DNA of 64,000 nt from Marinirhabdus sp050859505 (GCF_050859505.1 NZ_CP193934.1:1240001-1304000); one strand, 5' to 3'. Counted from the first letter of the stretch, positions 8,676 through 17,547 are shown. The notes: generated by a model from the sequence alone, not told the origin. Translations and numbers: made by a program.

Positions 8676-9728
8676 TTATAAAAAAGGATTCTCAGTTTCA
8701 TAGTTTCGAACAATAAAATCTAAAGCACTATCCAAAATTTCACCCATATTCTTCGCTTTTTTAAAGTTAATATCGCCTGTTAATTCTAACAATCCTTTCC
8801 GCAGTTGTTTCATTTTTTCTAGAGGGGAAAGGGTGTCGTTTTTCATACAGACTAATAATTCATTTAAGCGTTTTTTTTCACTGGTGGCTCGTTTCGCCAA
8901 CAGAGAACGTTCCTCGCGCTTGTACTGTTCAATGGAGGCATCTTTTAATACTTGGGACGTTAATTGTACCAATATGTTGTTTTCTTTCAAAAACTGTGGT
9001 TTGTACACTTTTTGGTTGCCTTCATACGATTGCTGGTCAAAATCTATAGCGCGGATTCGGTATTGGATTCTGTCAAAATCGTTAGTAAGCACCATCACGT
9101 AATTGTAGGAGCGCATATCGCCTAGCAATCGTACAAAACAGCGTTCGTTAAATTTCACAAATTCTTTTGCAATTTCCCGCTTGTCCTGGTCTGAACATAA
9201 CTCTAAGTGATGTTCAATAAAATCGTCTCCCGGGATGCCCGAAATGTGTTCTTCAATCAGTGTATTTCCGTGCACCAAAAAGTTAATATGATTTGGGGAT
9301 AGTAAATGCTCTAATTCCAAACCATAAATTCGTGAAGCATCTGCTTTTTTTATATAAAGGAAAATGTAGTTGTCATTTAAAATATTTCGAACCTTGATTC
9401 GAAAAGGCTTTGAATTTCCGAAGGTGCAAAAATCGATGCTGTCAATATTCAAATAGGGTAACAAGGCATCGGATCCATCGGAATGTAGGATGGAGTACAT
9501 GCGTTTTAAACTTTCTTCAATCTCCTGGGTTTCAAATTCAGAATAATATACTTGTATCCAAAGCGTGTCAGTACCCCGGGCGTCAAACACAGAAACCGAA
9601 CCCTGAAAACGCAACAAATCGTCATAATAAATAGGAATTTTTATGTTCCGTGCGTATTTGGTCAAGTATGCTGAAAGTTGTTCAGATATTGGATACGCAG
9701 GTTTTTTCTTGGAAATTAATTTTTTCAT
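8676..9728 (-). CDS. Conserved hypothetical protein with kinase-fold-like motifs
   Basis: I do not recognise a named family for this 350-aa soluble protein. Its middle suggests a degenerate phosphotransferase: a Lys-containing strand near 121-129 (YIFLYIKKA), a GLELEHLL helix at 136-143, a hinge-like EEHISGIPGDDF (159-170), then GDMRSYNYVM (203-212), which resembles a catalytic loop with Asp204 and Asn209, and AIDFD (227-231), which resembles a metal-binding DFG/DFD motif. The C-terminus is helical and Lys/Glu-rich. No signal peptide or membrane segment is visible. It lies upstream of pyc on the same strand. The kinase-fold assignment is my inference from motif spacing. Confidence 0.8.
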   Translation of the reverse strand: MKKLISKKKPAYPISEQLSAYLTKYARNIKIPIYYDDLLRFQGSVSVFDARGTDTLWIQVYYSEFETQEIEESLKRMYSILHSDGSDALLPYLNIDSIDFCTFGNSKPFRIKVRNILNDNYIFLYIKKADASRIYGLELEHLLSPNHINFLVHGNTLIEEHISGIPGDDFIEHHLELCSDQDKREIAKEFVKFNERCFVRLLGDMRSYNYVMVLTNDFDRIQYRIRAIDFDQQSYEGNQKVYKPQFLKENNILVQLTSQVLKDASIEQYKREERSLLAKRATSEKKRLNELLVCMKNDTLSPLEKMKQLRKGLLELTGDINFKKAKNMGEILDSALDFIVRNYETENPFL

Positions 9729-9803
9729 AATACGACTTCGGTAGGCTAAAGATACGGAGTTTTAAAACGGATTGTATTGTAGGATAATAACAATGTCTCC
9801 CTG

Positions 9804-9857
9804 TATCTCGGCGAGACTCTGTGTACAATTATTACGCAGAGATCCACGGAGATAAAC
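9804..9857. repeat. Imperfect inverted repeat, GCAGAGATCCACGGAG type
   Basis: Arms tctcggcgagactctgtg and cgcagagatccacggaga are roughly complementary around a short spacer. Sequences of this CACAGAG/CGCAGAG kind recur between genes in many bacterial genomes. It lies in the divergent gap between the kinase-like gene and the LD-carboxypeptidase. Confidence 0.4.
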
Positions 9858-9913
9858 GTAAGGGATGCTAAAAGGGTGCAGTTTTTATATCTTTATGCTT
9901 AGAAAATATACAT

Positions 9914-10825
9914 ATGATTCTTCCCCCAAACCTAAAACCAGGCGACACCGTAGGCATTCTCGCCACCGCCAGAAAAATAACCGAAACTGAATTACAGCCA
10001 TTTCTTTCGCTACTGAAAGAATGGCAACTACAACCCCTGTTAGGGAAAAGTATTGGCGCTGTGGACAATCAATTTGCAGGGAATGATGCCTTGCGTACCC
10101 AAGATTTTCAGGAAATGCTAGACAACCCAAAAGTAAAAGCTATTTGGTGCGCTCGTGGGGGTTATGGAACGGTACGGATGATAGATGGATTGGATTTTTC
10201 AGCCTTTAAAAAAAATCCTAAATGGGTTATTGGGTACAGTGATGTAACGGTTTTGCATAATACACTTTATAATTTGGGAGTGGCAAGCCTACACGCCCAG
10301 ATGGGATTAGAAATCGAACAAAAAACCGAAGCGACACGAAAGACTATTTATGATGTACTCTTCGGAAAAAGTTACAAAATTGAATATACTTCCGAAGGAA
10401 ATTTAAATCGGATTGGAACCGCAGAAGGCGAATTGGTTGGTGGGAATCTTTCGGTTTTGTCGTCATTATTAGGAAGTCCTTCAGCAATAGAAACAAAAGG
10501 GAAAATCCTCTTTCTGGAAGATCTGGATGAATATCTATACCACATAGATCGAATGATTCAAAACCTAAAACGCAACGGACTTTTTTCAGAATTAAAAGGG
10601 CTAATCATTGGTGGCATGTCTCAAATGAACGACAATGCCATTCCTTTCGGTAAAACTGCTGAAGAAATTATCTGGGATGCGGTTAAGGAATATGAGTATC
10701 CAGTCTGTTTCCATGTTCCTGCGGGACATATAAAGGATAATAGGGCGCTACTACTAGGAAGTGATGTTGAACTTTCAGTTTCAGCAAAAAAGGTAACTTT
10801 ACAATTCAACAATCTGAAATCGTAA
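9914..10825 (+). CDS. ldcA: LD-carboxypeptidase (peptidase family S66)
   Basis: Removes the terminal D-amino acid from murein tetrapeptides during peptidoglycan recycling; some S66 members act instead on microcin-type peptides. The 303 aa fit the family. Ser109 in GYSDVTVLH is the expected nucleophile, and the Glu and His of the Ser-Glu-His triad are expected in the FLEDLDE and VPAGH segments. The N-terminal KPGDTVGILATA and the CARGGYGT motif are also typical. There is no signal peptide, which fits a cytoplasmic recycling enzyme. It is followed after 21 nt by the YraN-family gene, probably in one operon. Confidence 0.92.
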   Translation: MILPPNLKPGDTVGILATARKITETELQPFLSLLKEWQLQPLLGKSIGAVDNQFAGNDALRTQDFQEMLDNPKVKAIWCARGGYGTVRMIDGLDFSAFKKNPKWVIGYSDVTVLHNTLYNLGVASLHAQMGLEIEQKTEATRKTIYDVLFGKSYKIEYTSEGNLNRIGTAEGELVGGNLSVLSSLLGSPSAIETKGKILFLEDLDEYLYHIDRMIQNLKRNGLFSELKGLIIGGMSQMNDNAIPFGKTAEEIIWDAVKEYEYPVCFHVPAGHIKDNRALLLGSDVELSVSAKKVTLQFNNLKS

Positions 10826-10846
10826 AGCTACAATCGTATATCAACC

Positions 10847-11209
10847 ATGGCAGACCACAACGAACTTGGTGCACTAGGCGAAGTGCTCGCGACACAATTC
10901 CTATTGCGGGAGGGCTATACTATTTTGGAACGTAATTGGACCTTTCAGAAAGCCGAGTTGGATATTATTGCGCAAAAGGAGGAAGAGACCATCGTGTTTG
11001 TAGAAGTAAAAACCCGAAACAGTGCTTTTTTTGGCGATCCTCAAAGCTTTGTAACCCCTGCAAAAATTAAGTTATTGGTGAAAGCAGCTAACGAATATTT
11101 AATAGAAAACGAGCTCCCACAAGAAGCCCGTTTTGATATTATTGCCGTCCTCAAAAACAGTAAAGAAGAGCGCATAGAGCATTTTGAGAATGCTTTTTAT
11201 CATTTTTAA
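10847..11209 (+). CDS. YraN/UPF0102 family nuclease-fold protein
   Basis: A 120-aa protein with the family pattern: LGALGEVLATQFLLREGY at the N-terminus, the restriction-endonuclease-like acidic residues AELDIIAQ, and FVEVKTRN (the E-x-K element of PD-(D/E)XK folds). The family is predicted to be nucleolytic, but its cellular role is poorly defined. It is co-oriented with and close to ldcA. The stop codon falls inside a 10-bp perfect hairpin (11207-11230) that probably ends the transcript. Confidence 0.93.
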   Translation: MADHNELGALGEVLATQFLLREGYTILERNWTFQKAELDIIAQKEEETIVFVEVKTRNSAFFGDPQSFVTPAKIKLLVKAANEYLIENELPQEARFDIIAVLKNSKEERIEHFENAFYHF

Positions 11210-11230
11210 CCTCCGCCTTCGCGGAGGTTA
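11207..11230 (+). terminator. Perfect palindrome at the end of the YraN-like gene
   Basis: taacctccgc-cttc-gcggaggtta, a 10-bp perfect stem with a CTTC loop, includes the stop codon. It is the strongest member of the window's CTTC-loop palindromes and probably acts as a terminator or RNA-stabilising end. Confidence 0.6.
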
Positions 11231-11232
11231 AA

Positions 11233-11252
11233 ATTCCTGCGAAGGCAGGAAT
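11233..11252. repeat. Second palindrome, CCTGC-GAAG-GCAGG type
   Basis: attcctgc-gaag-gcaggaat, an 8-bp perfect stem 2 nt after the previous palindrome. Nearly the same sequence in reverse orientation occurs at 16171-16188, so it looks like a dispersed REP-like unit. Confidence 0.6.
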
Positions 11253-11254
11253 CT

Positions 11255-12085
11255 CTATTCGTTCATTTTCTCCTTCACCAATTGTGCTACTTTATAGAGT
11301 ATAATGATTTCTAAAATGATAGTGACATTAAGAAGTAAAAATCCTCCCAGAGCAAAAACTATTGACGAAAAGAAAGCGTAGGTAACTATTTCAAAAATAC
11401 CAGTTACAATTGCTATGTTTCCCAATGCCTTTTGAAATCGAAGCATTGCAATTCCCATTAAAACACCCACAATACCAAAAGAAATTGACTCTAAAATTAG
11501 TATAGGTGCATCGTTCAGTGGTTTGTAATATAGCGCGGCTATATCTAGAGCGTAGTAGACAATATTAAAAACAAGCATGATAAAAACCACAATTTTTAAG
11601 AGGTAATTATTCAATATGTTTCCGCTTAAAATAAAGCCGCGTAAGAATAAAATAATGGAGGCAAGGATTGTAAGTTTTAATGGGATATATATGTAATTCG
11701 GGTAAAATGATCCTGGTTCATATACAAATAAATGATACGCATCTGCCGGAATTTCGGCAAAGCCTAGAACAAAATAAACAATCCCCGCAATCCACGCGAT
11801 TTTTAAATGTTTGGTTAGGAAATTGGCTTGTTTAGTATCGTCAATTTTTAGGAAGAAAGCTTTTTTCAGTCCGCTTTCAACTCGGGTTTCGGTAAAATTT
11901 TCAAAATCTTCTCCCAATGCCGAAAGTATCGTCCGTACCGTATAACTTCTTGGCACCACTTCACCTGCTTCAATACGTTGAATAGTTCGCACGCTTATGT
12001 TGCATTGAGCCACCAATTCTTCTTGGGTTAATCCTTTTTCTTGTCGGAGGGCTAAGATGCGTTGCCCGAGTGCTGGTTGTTTCAT
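11255..12085 (-). CDS. XRE-family regulator fused to a membrane domain
   Basis: A helix-turn-helix of the Cro/cI (XRE) type occupies residues about 5-62, with GLTQEELVAQCNISVRTIQRIEAG as recognition region. After a short linker, five to six hydrophobic segments span the rest of the 276 aa, for example IAWIAGIVYFVLGF and LTILASIILFLRG. This HTH-plus-membrane arrangement is common in flavobacteria; the signal and target are unknown. I chose the ATG at 12085 (protein begins MKQPALGQ) over an upstream GTG at 12112, because related proteins start at this point. Confidence 0.88.
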   Translation of the reverse strand: MKQPALGQRILALRQEKGLTQEELVAQCNISVRTIQRIEAGEVVPRSYTVRTILSALGEDFENFTETRVESGLKKAFFLKIDDTKQANFLTKHLKIAWIAGIVYFVLGFAEIPADAYHLFVYEPGSFYPNYIYIPLKLTILASIILFLRGFILSGNILNNYLLKIVVFIMLVFNIVYYALDIAALYYKPLNDAPILILESISFGIVGVLMGIAMLRFQKALGNIAIVTGIFEIVTYAFFSSIVFALGGFLLLNVTIILEIIILYKVAQLVKEKMNE

Positions 12086-12213
12086 CGTAAATATGTTTTT
12101 ATTTGTTTCCACAAGAGTACGATGGTTTAAATAGTAGTACTAGTATTTGAGTTGAAATTCACCCGACATTCACCCGTCATTTCAGTAATGGCAACAGTTA
12201 AGCCGATTTTTGT

Positions 12214-15200
12214 TTAGGACTGAAATCGTTGCAAAACATCCAAAACGCGTCGTACCGAAGTCACTTTTTCAATAGTTAACAACAAACGTAATCCACTTCT
12301 GGTCTGTTTTTCTTTTATTTTTACGGTTTGCGAATGTGTTTGCACAAACTGAAGTATTTTGCTGAAGGCAGTACTCTGGTAAAAGTCACTTTGTTGGTCG
12401 CTAATGAAGTACCCAATAAATTTACCTTTCTTCATCATTACTCGCTCAAGACCCATATCTATCGCTATCCATTTAATACGGACGCTGTTCAATAAATCTT
12501 CCACTTCTTCTGGCAATTCGCCAAAACGATCGAGCAGCTCCTTTTCAAATTTCTGAAGGTCTTCTTCGGCTTTTAACTCGTTTAATTTGGTGTATAGGTT
12601 TAATCTTTCAGTAATATTATTGACGTAATCGTCTGGGAAAAGCAATTCAAAGTCTGTGTCTATGACAACCTCTTTTACAAATTTTCTATTTTTGAAGTTG
12701 GCATCGGTTTCAGAATAGAGGTCTTTAAATTCTTTTTCTTTTAATTCCTCAATGGCTTCGGCTAAAATCTTTTGATAGGTTTCAAAACCAATTTCGTTAA
12801 TAAATCCGCTTTGTTCACCGCCTAATAAATCGCCCGCACCGCGAATCTCCAAATCCTTCATCGCAATATTAAGACCGCTTCCTAATTCACTAAATTGTTC
12901 TAAGGCAGTGATTCGTTTTCGGGCATCATCGGTCATTGCCGAATAGGGTGGGGTGATAAAATAACAGAACGCTTTTTTATTGCTTCGTCCCACACGCCCC
13001 CGCATTTGATGCAGGTCGCTTAGTCCAAAATTGTTAGCATTGTTAATAAAAATGGTGTTGGCATTGGGTACGTCCAAGCCGCTTTCAATAATGGTGGTGC
13101 TCACTAAAACATCAAAATCATTATTCATAAACCGAAGCATGAGATCTTCTAGTTTTTTTCCTTCCATCTGCCCGTGACCAATTCCAATCTTGGCGTCTGG
13201 TACCAGTCGCTGAATTAATCCAGCGACTTCCTTAATATTTTCAATACGGTTGTGTACGAAGAATACTTGTCCGCCACGAGAAATCTCATAGCGCACCGCG
13301 TCTCTAATCGTCTCTTCCCCAAAGCGAATCACGTGTGTTTCCACCGGATATCTATTAGGTGGCGGTGTGGTAATTACACTTAAATCACGCGCCGCCATCA
13401 AACTGAATTGCAACGTACGCGGAATAGGCGTCGCCGTTAGTGTAAGCGTATCTACATTTTCTTTTATGGTCTTCAGTTTGTCCTTTACTGAAACACCAAA
13501 TTTTTGTTCTTCGTCTATAATAAGTAAACCCAGGTCTTTAAACTCAACCGATTTGCTCACCAATTGGTGCGTACCAATCACTATATCCAATCGTCCGTCT
13601 TTAAGGCCTTCCAGAACAACTTTTCGTTCCTTTGCAGTTCTGAACCTGTTTAAATAATCAACTTTTACGGGCATATTGGCCAATCGCTCACTAAACGTTC
13701 TATAATGCTGAAAAGCAAGAATGGTTGTGGGTACTAAAATAGCGACTTGCTTTCCATTATCCACAGCTTTAAAAGCAGCTCTCACGGCAACTTCCGTTTT
13801 CCCGAACCCTACATCGCCACACACCAAACGATCCATGGGACGTTCACTTTCCATATCGGCTTTTACATCGGCCGTGGCTGTGCCTTGGTCTGGAGTATCT
13901 TCGTAGATAAAGCTGGATTCTAGTTCGTGTTGCAGGTAACTATCTGGATCGTACTGAAAGCCTTTTTGTAAGCGTCTTTTTGCGTATAATTCAATTAGAT
14001 TGAAGGCAATTTGCTTAACACGCGTTTTGGTCTTTTGCTTCAGTTTTTTCCAGGCGGCGCTTCCAAGTTTATAGATTTTTGGTGTGGTGCCGTCCTTTCC
14101 GTTGTATTTTGAAATTTTATGCAGCGAATGGATGCTGAGGTATAAAATATCACGCTCGCCATAAATTAATTTAATAGCCTCCTGTTGTTTCCCTTCCACA
14201 TCTATTTTTTGAAGCCCGCCAAAACGACCAATTCCGTGGTCAATATGTGTTACGTAATCACCCACTTCAAGATTGGTGAGTTCTTTTAGTGTGATAGCTT
14301 GCTTCTTGGCGTAGCCATTCTTTAAATTGAATTTATGATACCGCTCAAAAATCTGGTGATCGGTATAGCAAACGTTTCTATTCTCGTGGTCTATAAAACC
14401 TTGAAATAATGGAAAAACAATCGTTTCGTATTGCTGAACGTGACCTTGCGCATCATCAAAAATATCGTGGAAACGCTTGGCTTGGGATTCACTACTGCAA
14501 AAAATATAGTTGGTATAGCCGTCGTCTGTATTCTGATTTAAATTTTCAATAAGCAAATTAAATTGCTTGTTAAAGGAGGGTTGCGGAGCGGTGTTAAAAG
14601 TTATCTGTCCTCCCCCAGCCCCTCCGAGGGAGGGGAGCGTTTGTGAATTTGAACTGGACTTGTCACCCTGAGCCTGTCGAAGGGCATTCCCTAATGTAAT
14701 TGTTGTGAAGGAGCTTAATTGCTCGTTTAATAATTCTGAAGTACAGAACAAGGTTTTAGGCTCGCTCATTTTCACCTCGCCTTGTTGTGTGTTATAGGCT
14801 TCAGTTGCTTTGCTGAAAAGTTTATCAATGGCGCCACTCAGTAATTCTTCATTTTTAAGGAAAATCACTGTTTTGCTTGCTATATATTCTAAAAAACTAG
14901 TACGGTTGCTGAGCGTAGTCGAAGCATCGACGTTCGGGATAATCGAAATCTTTTTCAGCTGTACTAAGGAGAGTTGTGTTTCTACATCGAACGTTCGAAT
15001 GCTATCTACGTCATCACCAAAAAATTCAATACGGTACGGTTCATCATTGCTGAAACTAAACACATCCAAAATCCCTCCACGGACCGAAAATTCACCTGGT
15101 TCGGTCACAAAATCGGTTCTCTTAAATTTATATTCAAACAGAACTTCATTTACAAAATCGATGGATACCGTATCGTTTAATGAAAGCTTCAATGTGTTTT

Positions 15201-15618
15201 TTTCCAGTTCCTTTTTAGTCACCACTTTTTCGAAAAGGGCTTCAGGGTAGGTAACAATAAGCGCTGGTTTTTTTCGGGAATTAATCCGATTTAGAACTTC
15301 GCTGCGCAATAATACATTGGCGTTGTCGGTCTCATCAATCTGGTAAGGTCTTCGGTAACTACCCGGATAGAATAGTACAGTGTCTTCGCCCAGCAAATTT
15401 TCCAAGTCGTTTAGATGGTATGCGGCTTCTTCCTTATCATTCAGAATAAAGAGAAAAGGAAGTTCCGAAGCTTTAAAAGCATTCGCAAGTACGAGCGAAG
15501 TTGCGCTTCCAACAAGACCAGAAACAACTATTTTATTTTCAGAATTGGCAATAGTGCCTTTAAGTTTTCCAAGTGCGGAAGACTTATTAAATAGTGAACG
15601 GACGAGAGTTTTGCTCAT
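12214..15618 (-). CDS. mfd: Transcription-repair coupling factor Mfd
   Basis: Displaces stalled RNA polymerase at DNA lesions and recruits UvrA. The 1134 aa contain the UvrB-like N-terminal region, the RNA-polymerase-interaction domain beginning near LEVGDYVTHIDHGIGRF (450-466), the RecG-like translocase with Walker A GDVGFGKTE (601-609), IDEEQ (701-705) and the QMRGRVGRS motif VI, and the C-terminal TRCF domain. Two stretches look foreign: residues about 229-238 (NVDASTTLSN) and about 311-338 (NALRQAQGDK onward, Gly-rich). They are encoded by dispersed intergenic-type palindromic repeats inserted in frame (14904-14930, 14606-14685). They lie outside the ATPase core, so the protein is probably functional. 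Confidence 0.96.
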   Translation of the reverse strand: MSKTLVRSLFNKSSALGKLKGTIANSENKIVVSGLVGSATSLVLANAFKASELPFLFILNDKEEAAYHLNDLENLLGEDTVLFYPGSYRRPYQIDETDNANVLLRSEVLNRINSRKKPALIVTYPEALFEKVVTKKELEKNTLKLSLNDTVSIDFVNEVLFEYKFKRTDFVTEPGEFSVRGGILDVFSFSNDEPYRIEFFGDDVDSIRTFDVETQLSLVQLKKISIIPNVDASTTLSNRTSFLEYIASKTVIFLKNEELLSGAIDKLFSKATEAYNTQQGEVKMSEPKTLFCTSELLNEQLSSFTTITLGNALRQAQGDKSSSNSQTLPSLGGAGGGQITFNTAPQPSFNKQFNLLIENLNQNTDDGYTNYIFCSSESQAKRFHDIFDDAQGHVQQYETIVFPLFQGFIDHENRNVCYTDHQIFERYHKFNLKNGYAKKQAITLKELTNLEVGDYVTHIDHGIGRFGGLQKIDVEGKQQEAIKLIYGERDILYLSIHSLHKISKYNGKDGTTPKIYKLGSAAWKKLKQKTKTRVKQIAFNLIELYAKRRLQKGFQYDPDSYLQHELESSFIYEDTPDQGTATADVKADMESERPMDRLVCGDVGFGKTEVAVRAAFKAVDNGKQVAILVPTTILAFQHYRTFSERLANMPVKVDYLNRFRTAKERKVVLEGLKDGRLDIVIGTHQLVSKSVEFKDLGLLIIDEEQKFGVSVKDKLKTIKENVDTLTLTATPIPRTLQFSLMAARDLSVITTPPPNRYPVETHVIRFGEETIRDAVRYEISRGGQVFFVHNRIENIKEVAGLIQRLVPDAKIGIGHGQMEGKKLEDLMLRFMNNDFDVLVSTTIIESGLDVPNANTIFINNANNFGLSDLHQMRGRVGRSNKKAFCYFITPPYSAMTDDARKRITALEQFSELGSGLNIAMKDLEIRGAGDLLGGEQSGFINEIGFETYQKILAEAIEELKEKEFKDLYSETDANFKNRKFVKEVVIDTDFELLFPDDYVNNITERLNLYTKLNELKAEEDLQKFEKELLDRFGELPEEVEDLLNSVRIKWIAIDMGLERVMMKKGKFIGYFISDQQSDFYQSTAFSKILQFVQTHSQTVKIKEKQTRSGLRLLLTIEKVTSVRRVLDVLQRFQS
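14606..14640. repeat. GC-rich palindromic repeat inside mfd
   Basis: A pyrimidine/purine inverted repeat (ctcccccagcccctc / gagggaggggag) of the kind usually found between genes. Here it is translated on the minus strand as LPSLGGAGGG within Mfd. Confidence 0.65.
14661..14686. repeat. CCCTGAGCCTGTCGAAGGG repeat inside mfd
   Basis: An imperfect palindrome of a type widely dispersed in flavobacterial and other genomes. Here it is read in frame as part of LRQAQGDK. Confidence 0.7.
14904..14930. repeat. GCTGAGCGTAGTCGAAGC repeat inside mfd
   Basis: The well-known dispersed sequence GCTTCGACTACGCTCAGC on the minus strand, here coding for DASTTLSN. Related intergenic copies lie at 34678-34698 and 43271-43290. 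Confidence 0.7.
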
Positions 15619-15720
15619 GGAGCAGCAAAGATAATCTGTGGCAATGGTAAATAAAACTCAAAATTCAACTTTATCATTTTCATAACACAAGAGGTGCGTG
15701 CTTAGCTTTATTTTTAAGGC

Positions 15721-16146
15721 ATGAAAAAGTTGAACAACCATCAATGGGCATTTTTTGTAGCCCGAATTACCATTGGAATCAATTTGTTGCTGCACGGACT
15801 TGTACGAATTCCGAAACTATCCAAATTTGCAGAAGGTTTGACCAAGGAATTTTCAGAAACCTACTTACCACAAGTTTTTGTTTCACCTTTTGCCCACGTG
15901 TTACCTTTTATAGAACTACTGCTAGGAATTTTATTGGTGTTAGGTTGGAAAACGAAATTTGCCACTATTGCCAGCGCCCTCTTAATAACAGTATTGCTTT
16001 TCGGGATGTCGATGCAGGAAGATTGGGGAGGCGTAGGAAATTTAATGGTGTATGCTATTTTCTTTTTTCTACTTATTAAAAATCTAGAGCATAATGCTAT
16101 TTCCTTTGATGCCAAAAGCAGAACAAAGGTAGATGGGTTTCAATAA
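15721..16146 (+). CDS. DoxX-family membrane protein
   Basis: 141 aa with four hydrophobic segments (about 10-28, 57-76, 80-100 and 108-121), the size and layout of small DoxX-like membrane proteins. The first segment contains the family-like RITIGINLLLHGLVRIPK. Family members are loosely linked to redox or quinone functions, but none is firmly established for this subgroup. It lies 48 nt upstream of a pyridine nucleotide-disulfide oxidoreductase gene on the same strand, which would fit a redox role. A palindrome occupies the gap (16171-16188). Confidence 0.85.
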   Translation: MKKLNNHQWAFFVARITIGINLLLHGLVRIPKLSKFAEGLTKEFSETYLPQVFVSPFAHVLPFIELLLGILLVLGWKTKFATIASALLITVLLFGMSMQEDWGGVGNLMVYAIFFFLLIKNLEHNAISFDAKSRTKVDGFQ

Positions 16147-16170
16147 ATTGACTACTATTAATTAAAAAAA

Positions 16171-16188
16171 TCCCTGCCTTCGCAGGAA
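16171..16188. repeat. CCTGC-CTTC-GCAGG palindrome
   Basis: A 5-bp core stem with CTTC loop, nearly identical in reverse to 11233-11252. It ends 6 nt before the start codon of the oxidoreductase gene, so it overlaps the place where a ribosome-binding site would be. Confidence 0.55.
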
Positions 16189-16194
16189 ATAAAT

Positions 16195-17547
16195 ATGGGA
16201 ATTAAACACTACGACGTATTTGTAATAGGAACAGGAACCGCTGGGAAAGGCGTGGCTAAAGACTGTGCGAAAGCAGGAATGAAGGTCGCAATTGCAGACA
16301 ATCGGGAATATGGTGGTACTTGTCCCAACCGGGGTTGTGATCCCAAAAAAGTATTGGTGGGCATTACTGAAGTGATAGAATTAGCAACCAACCTGAAAGG
16401 AAAGGGAATTACAGATGCCCCCGAAGTTAACTGGCAAGACCTGCAAAAATTTAAAGATCAATTTGTGAGCGCCATTCCCGCTGCGACTGAAAAAGACTTA
16501 AAAAGTACAGGGATTGATATGTATCACCAATCGCCTAAGTTTTTAGATGAAAACACCCTTTCCGTAGAAGGAAAAACTGTCACAGCTGGTACAATTGTGA
16601 TTGCAACAGGTAATAAGCCCATGGAATTGAAGATTCCAGGTAGAGAGCATTTATTAAGGAGCGAAGATTTTTTACATCAAGCCGAATTGCCTGAAGAGAT
16701 TATTTTTATTGGCGCAGGCTATATTGGGATGGAGTTTGCCCACATTGCAGCGCGTTGCGGAAGTAAAGTAACCATTATTGAATTTGGTGAAAGACCTTTA
16801 GCTCCTTTTGAAGCCGATATTGTGAAGTATCTTACAAAAGCTTCGGAAGATTTGGGAATCAATTTTATTTTTAATGCCGAAGCTTCTGAAGTTGAAAAAT
16901 TACAAACTAATTACCGTGTGCAGTATAAAAAAAATGGAAAAACGGAATCTATAAAAGCAAAAGCTGTTTTTAATACTGCAGGAAGAGTTCCATCAATTGA
17001 CGAATTAGATTTAGAAAAAGGAAATGTTTCCTTCGAGAAAAACGGGATTTCAGTAAACGAATACCTTCAAAATACCACTAATAAAAGCGTGTATGCTTGT
17101 GGAGATGTTTCGGCAAGTGGTTCGCTGCCGTTAACACCGGTTTCTTCGCAGGAATCGCGCATTGTTTCTATAAACATACGTAATGGGAATTCTGAAATAA
17201 TGGACTTTCCGCCAGTACCTTCCGTAGTATTTACCCTTCCGCAGTTAGCCTCTATAGGTTTGACAGAGCAACAAGCGAAAGATAAGAGCTACGACATAGT
17301 TGTAGAATATAAAAGTGTACCGCACTGGTTTAATGCCAAACGTATGGCCGAAGAGGTCTATGCCTATAAAACCATAGTTGATAAAAAACGAAATCTTATC
17401 CTGGGAGCTCATATTATTGGTGGTGGGGCAGGAGAAATGATTAATTTATTTGTACTCGCTATGTGTGGAAAGCTTACTACAGAAAACTTAAAAGCAATGA
17501 TTTTTGCCTATCCCACGTGGGGGAATGATATTAAGGGAATGGTATAG
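16195..17547 (+). CDS. FAD-dependent pyridine nucleotide-disulfide oxidoreductase
   Basis: A class I flavoprotein disulfide reductase of 450 aa. It has the FAD-binding GTGTAGKGVAKDCAKAG (residues about 12-28), the redox-active CPNRGC (Cys43/Cys48) as in glutathione and mercuric reductases, a second nucleotide fold GAGYIGMEFA (about 172-181), the ACGDVSASG FAD motif and a C-terminal dimerisation domain. The usual interface His-Pro-Thr...Glu motif reads YPTWGND, and the chain stops seven residues after the YPTWGND motif, so the catalytic His-Glu dyad is absent. Substrate unknown. The last codons (GMV, stop) form the start of the tandem repeat array that follows. Confidence 0.92.
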   Translation: MGIKHYDVFVIGTGTAGKGVAKDCAKAGMKVAIADNREYGGTCPNRGCDPKKVLVGITEVIELATNLKGKGITDAPEVNWQDLQKFKDQFVSAIPAATEKDLKSTGIDMYHQSPKFLDENTLSVEGKTVTAGTIVIATGNKPMELKIPGREHLLRSEDFLHQAELPEEIIFIGAGYIGMEFAHIAARCGSKVTIIEFGERPLAPFEADIVKYLTKASEDLGINFIFNAEASEVEKLQTNYRVQYKKNGKTESIKAKAVFNTAGRVPSIDELDLEKGNVSFEKNGISVNEYLQNTTNKSVYACGDVSASGSLPLTPVSSQESRIVSINIRNGNSEIMDFPPVPSVVFTLPQLASIGLTEQQAKDKSYDIVVEYKSVPHWFNAKRMAEEVYAYKTIVDKKRNLILGAHIIGGGAGEMINLFVLAMCGKLTTENLKAMIFAYPTWGNDIKGMV

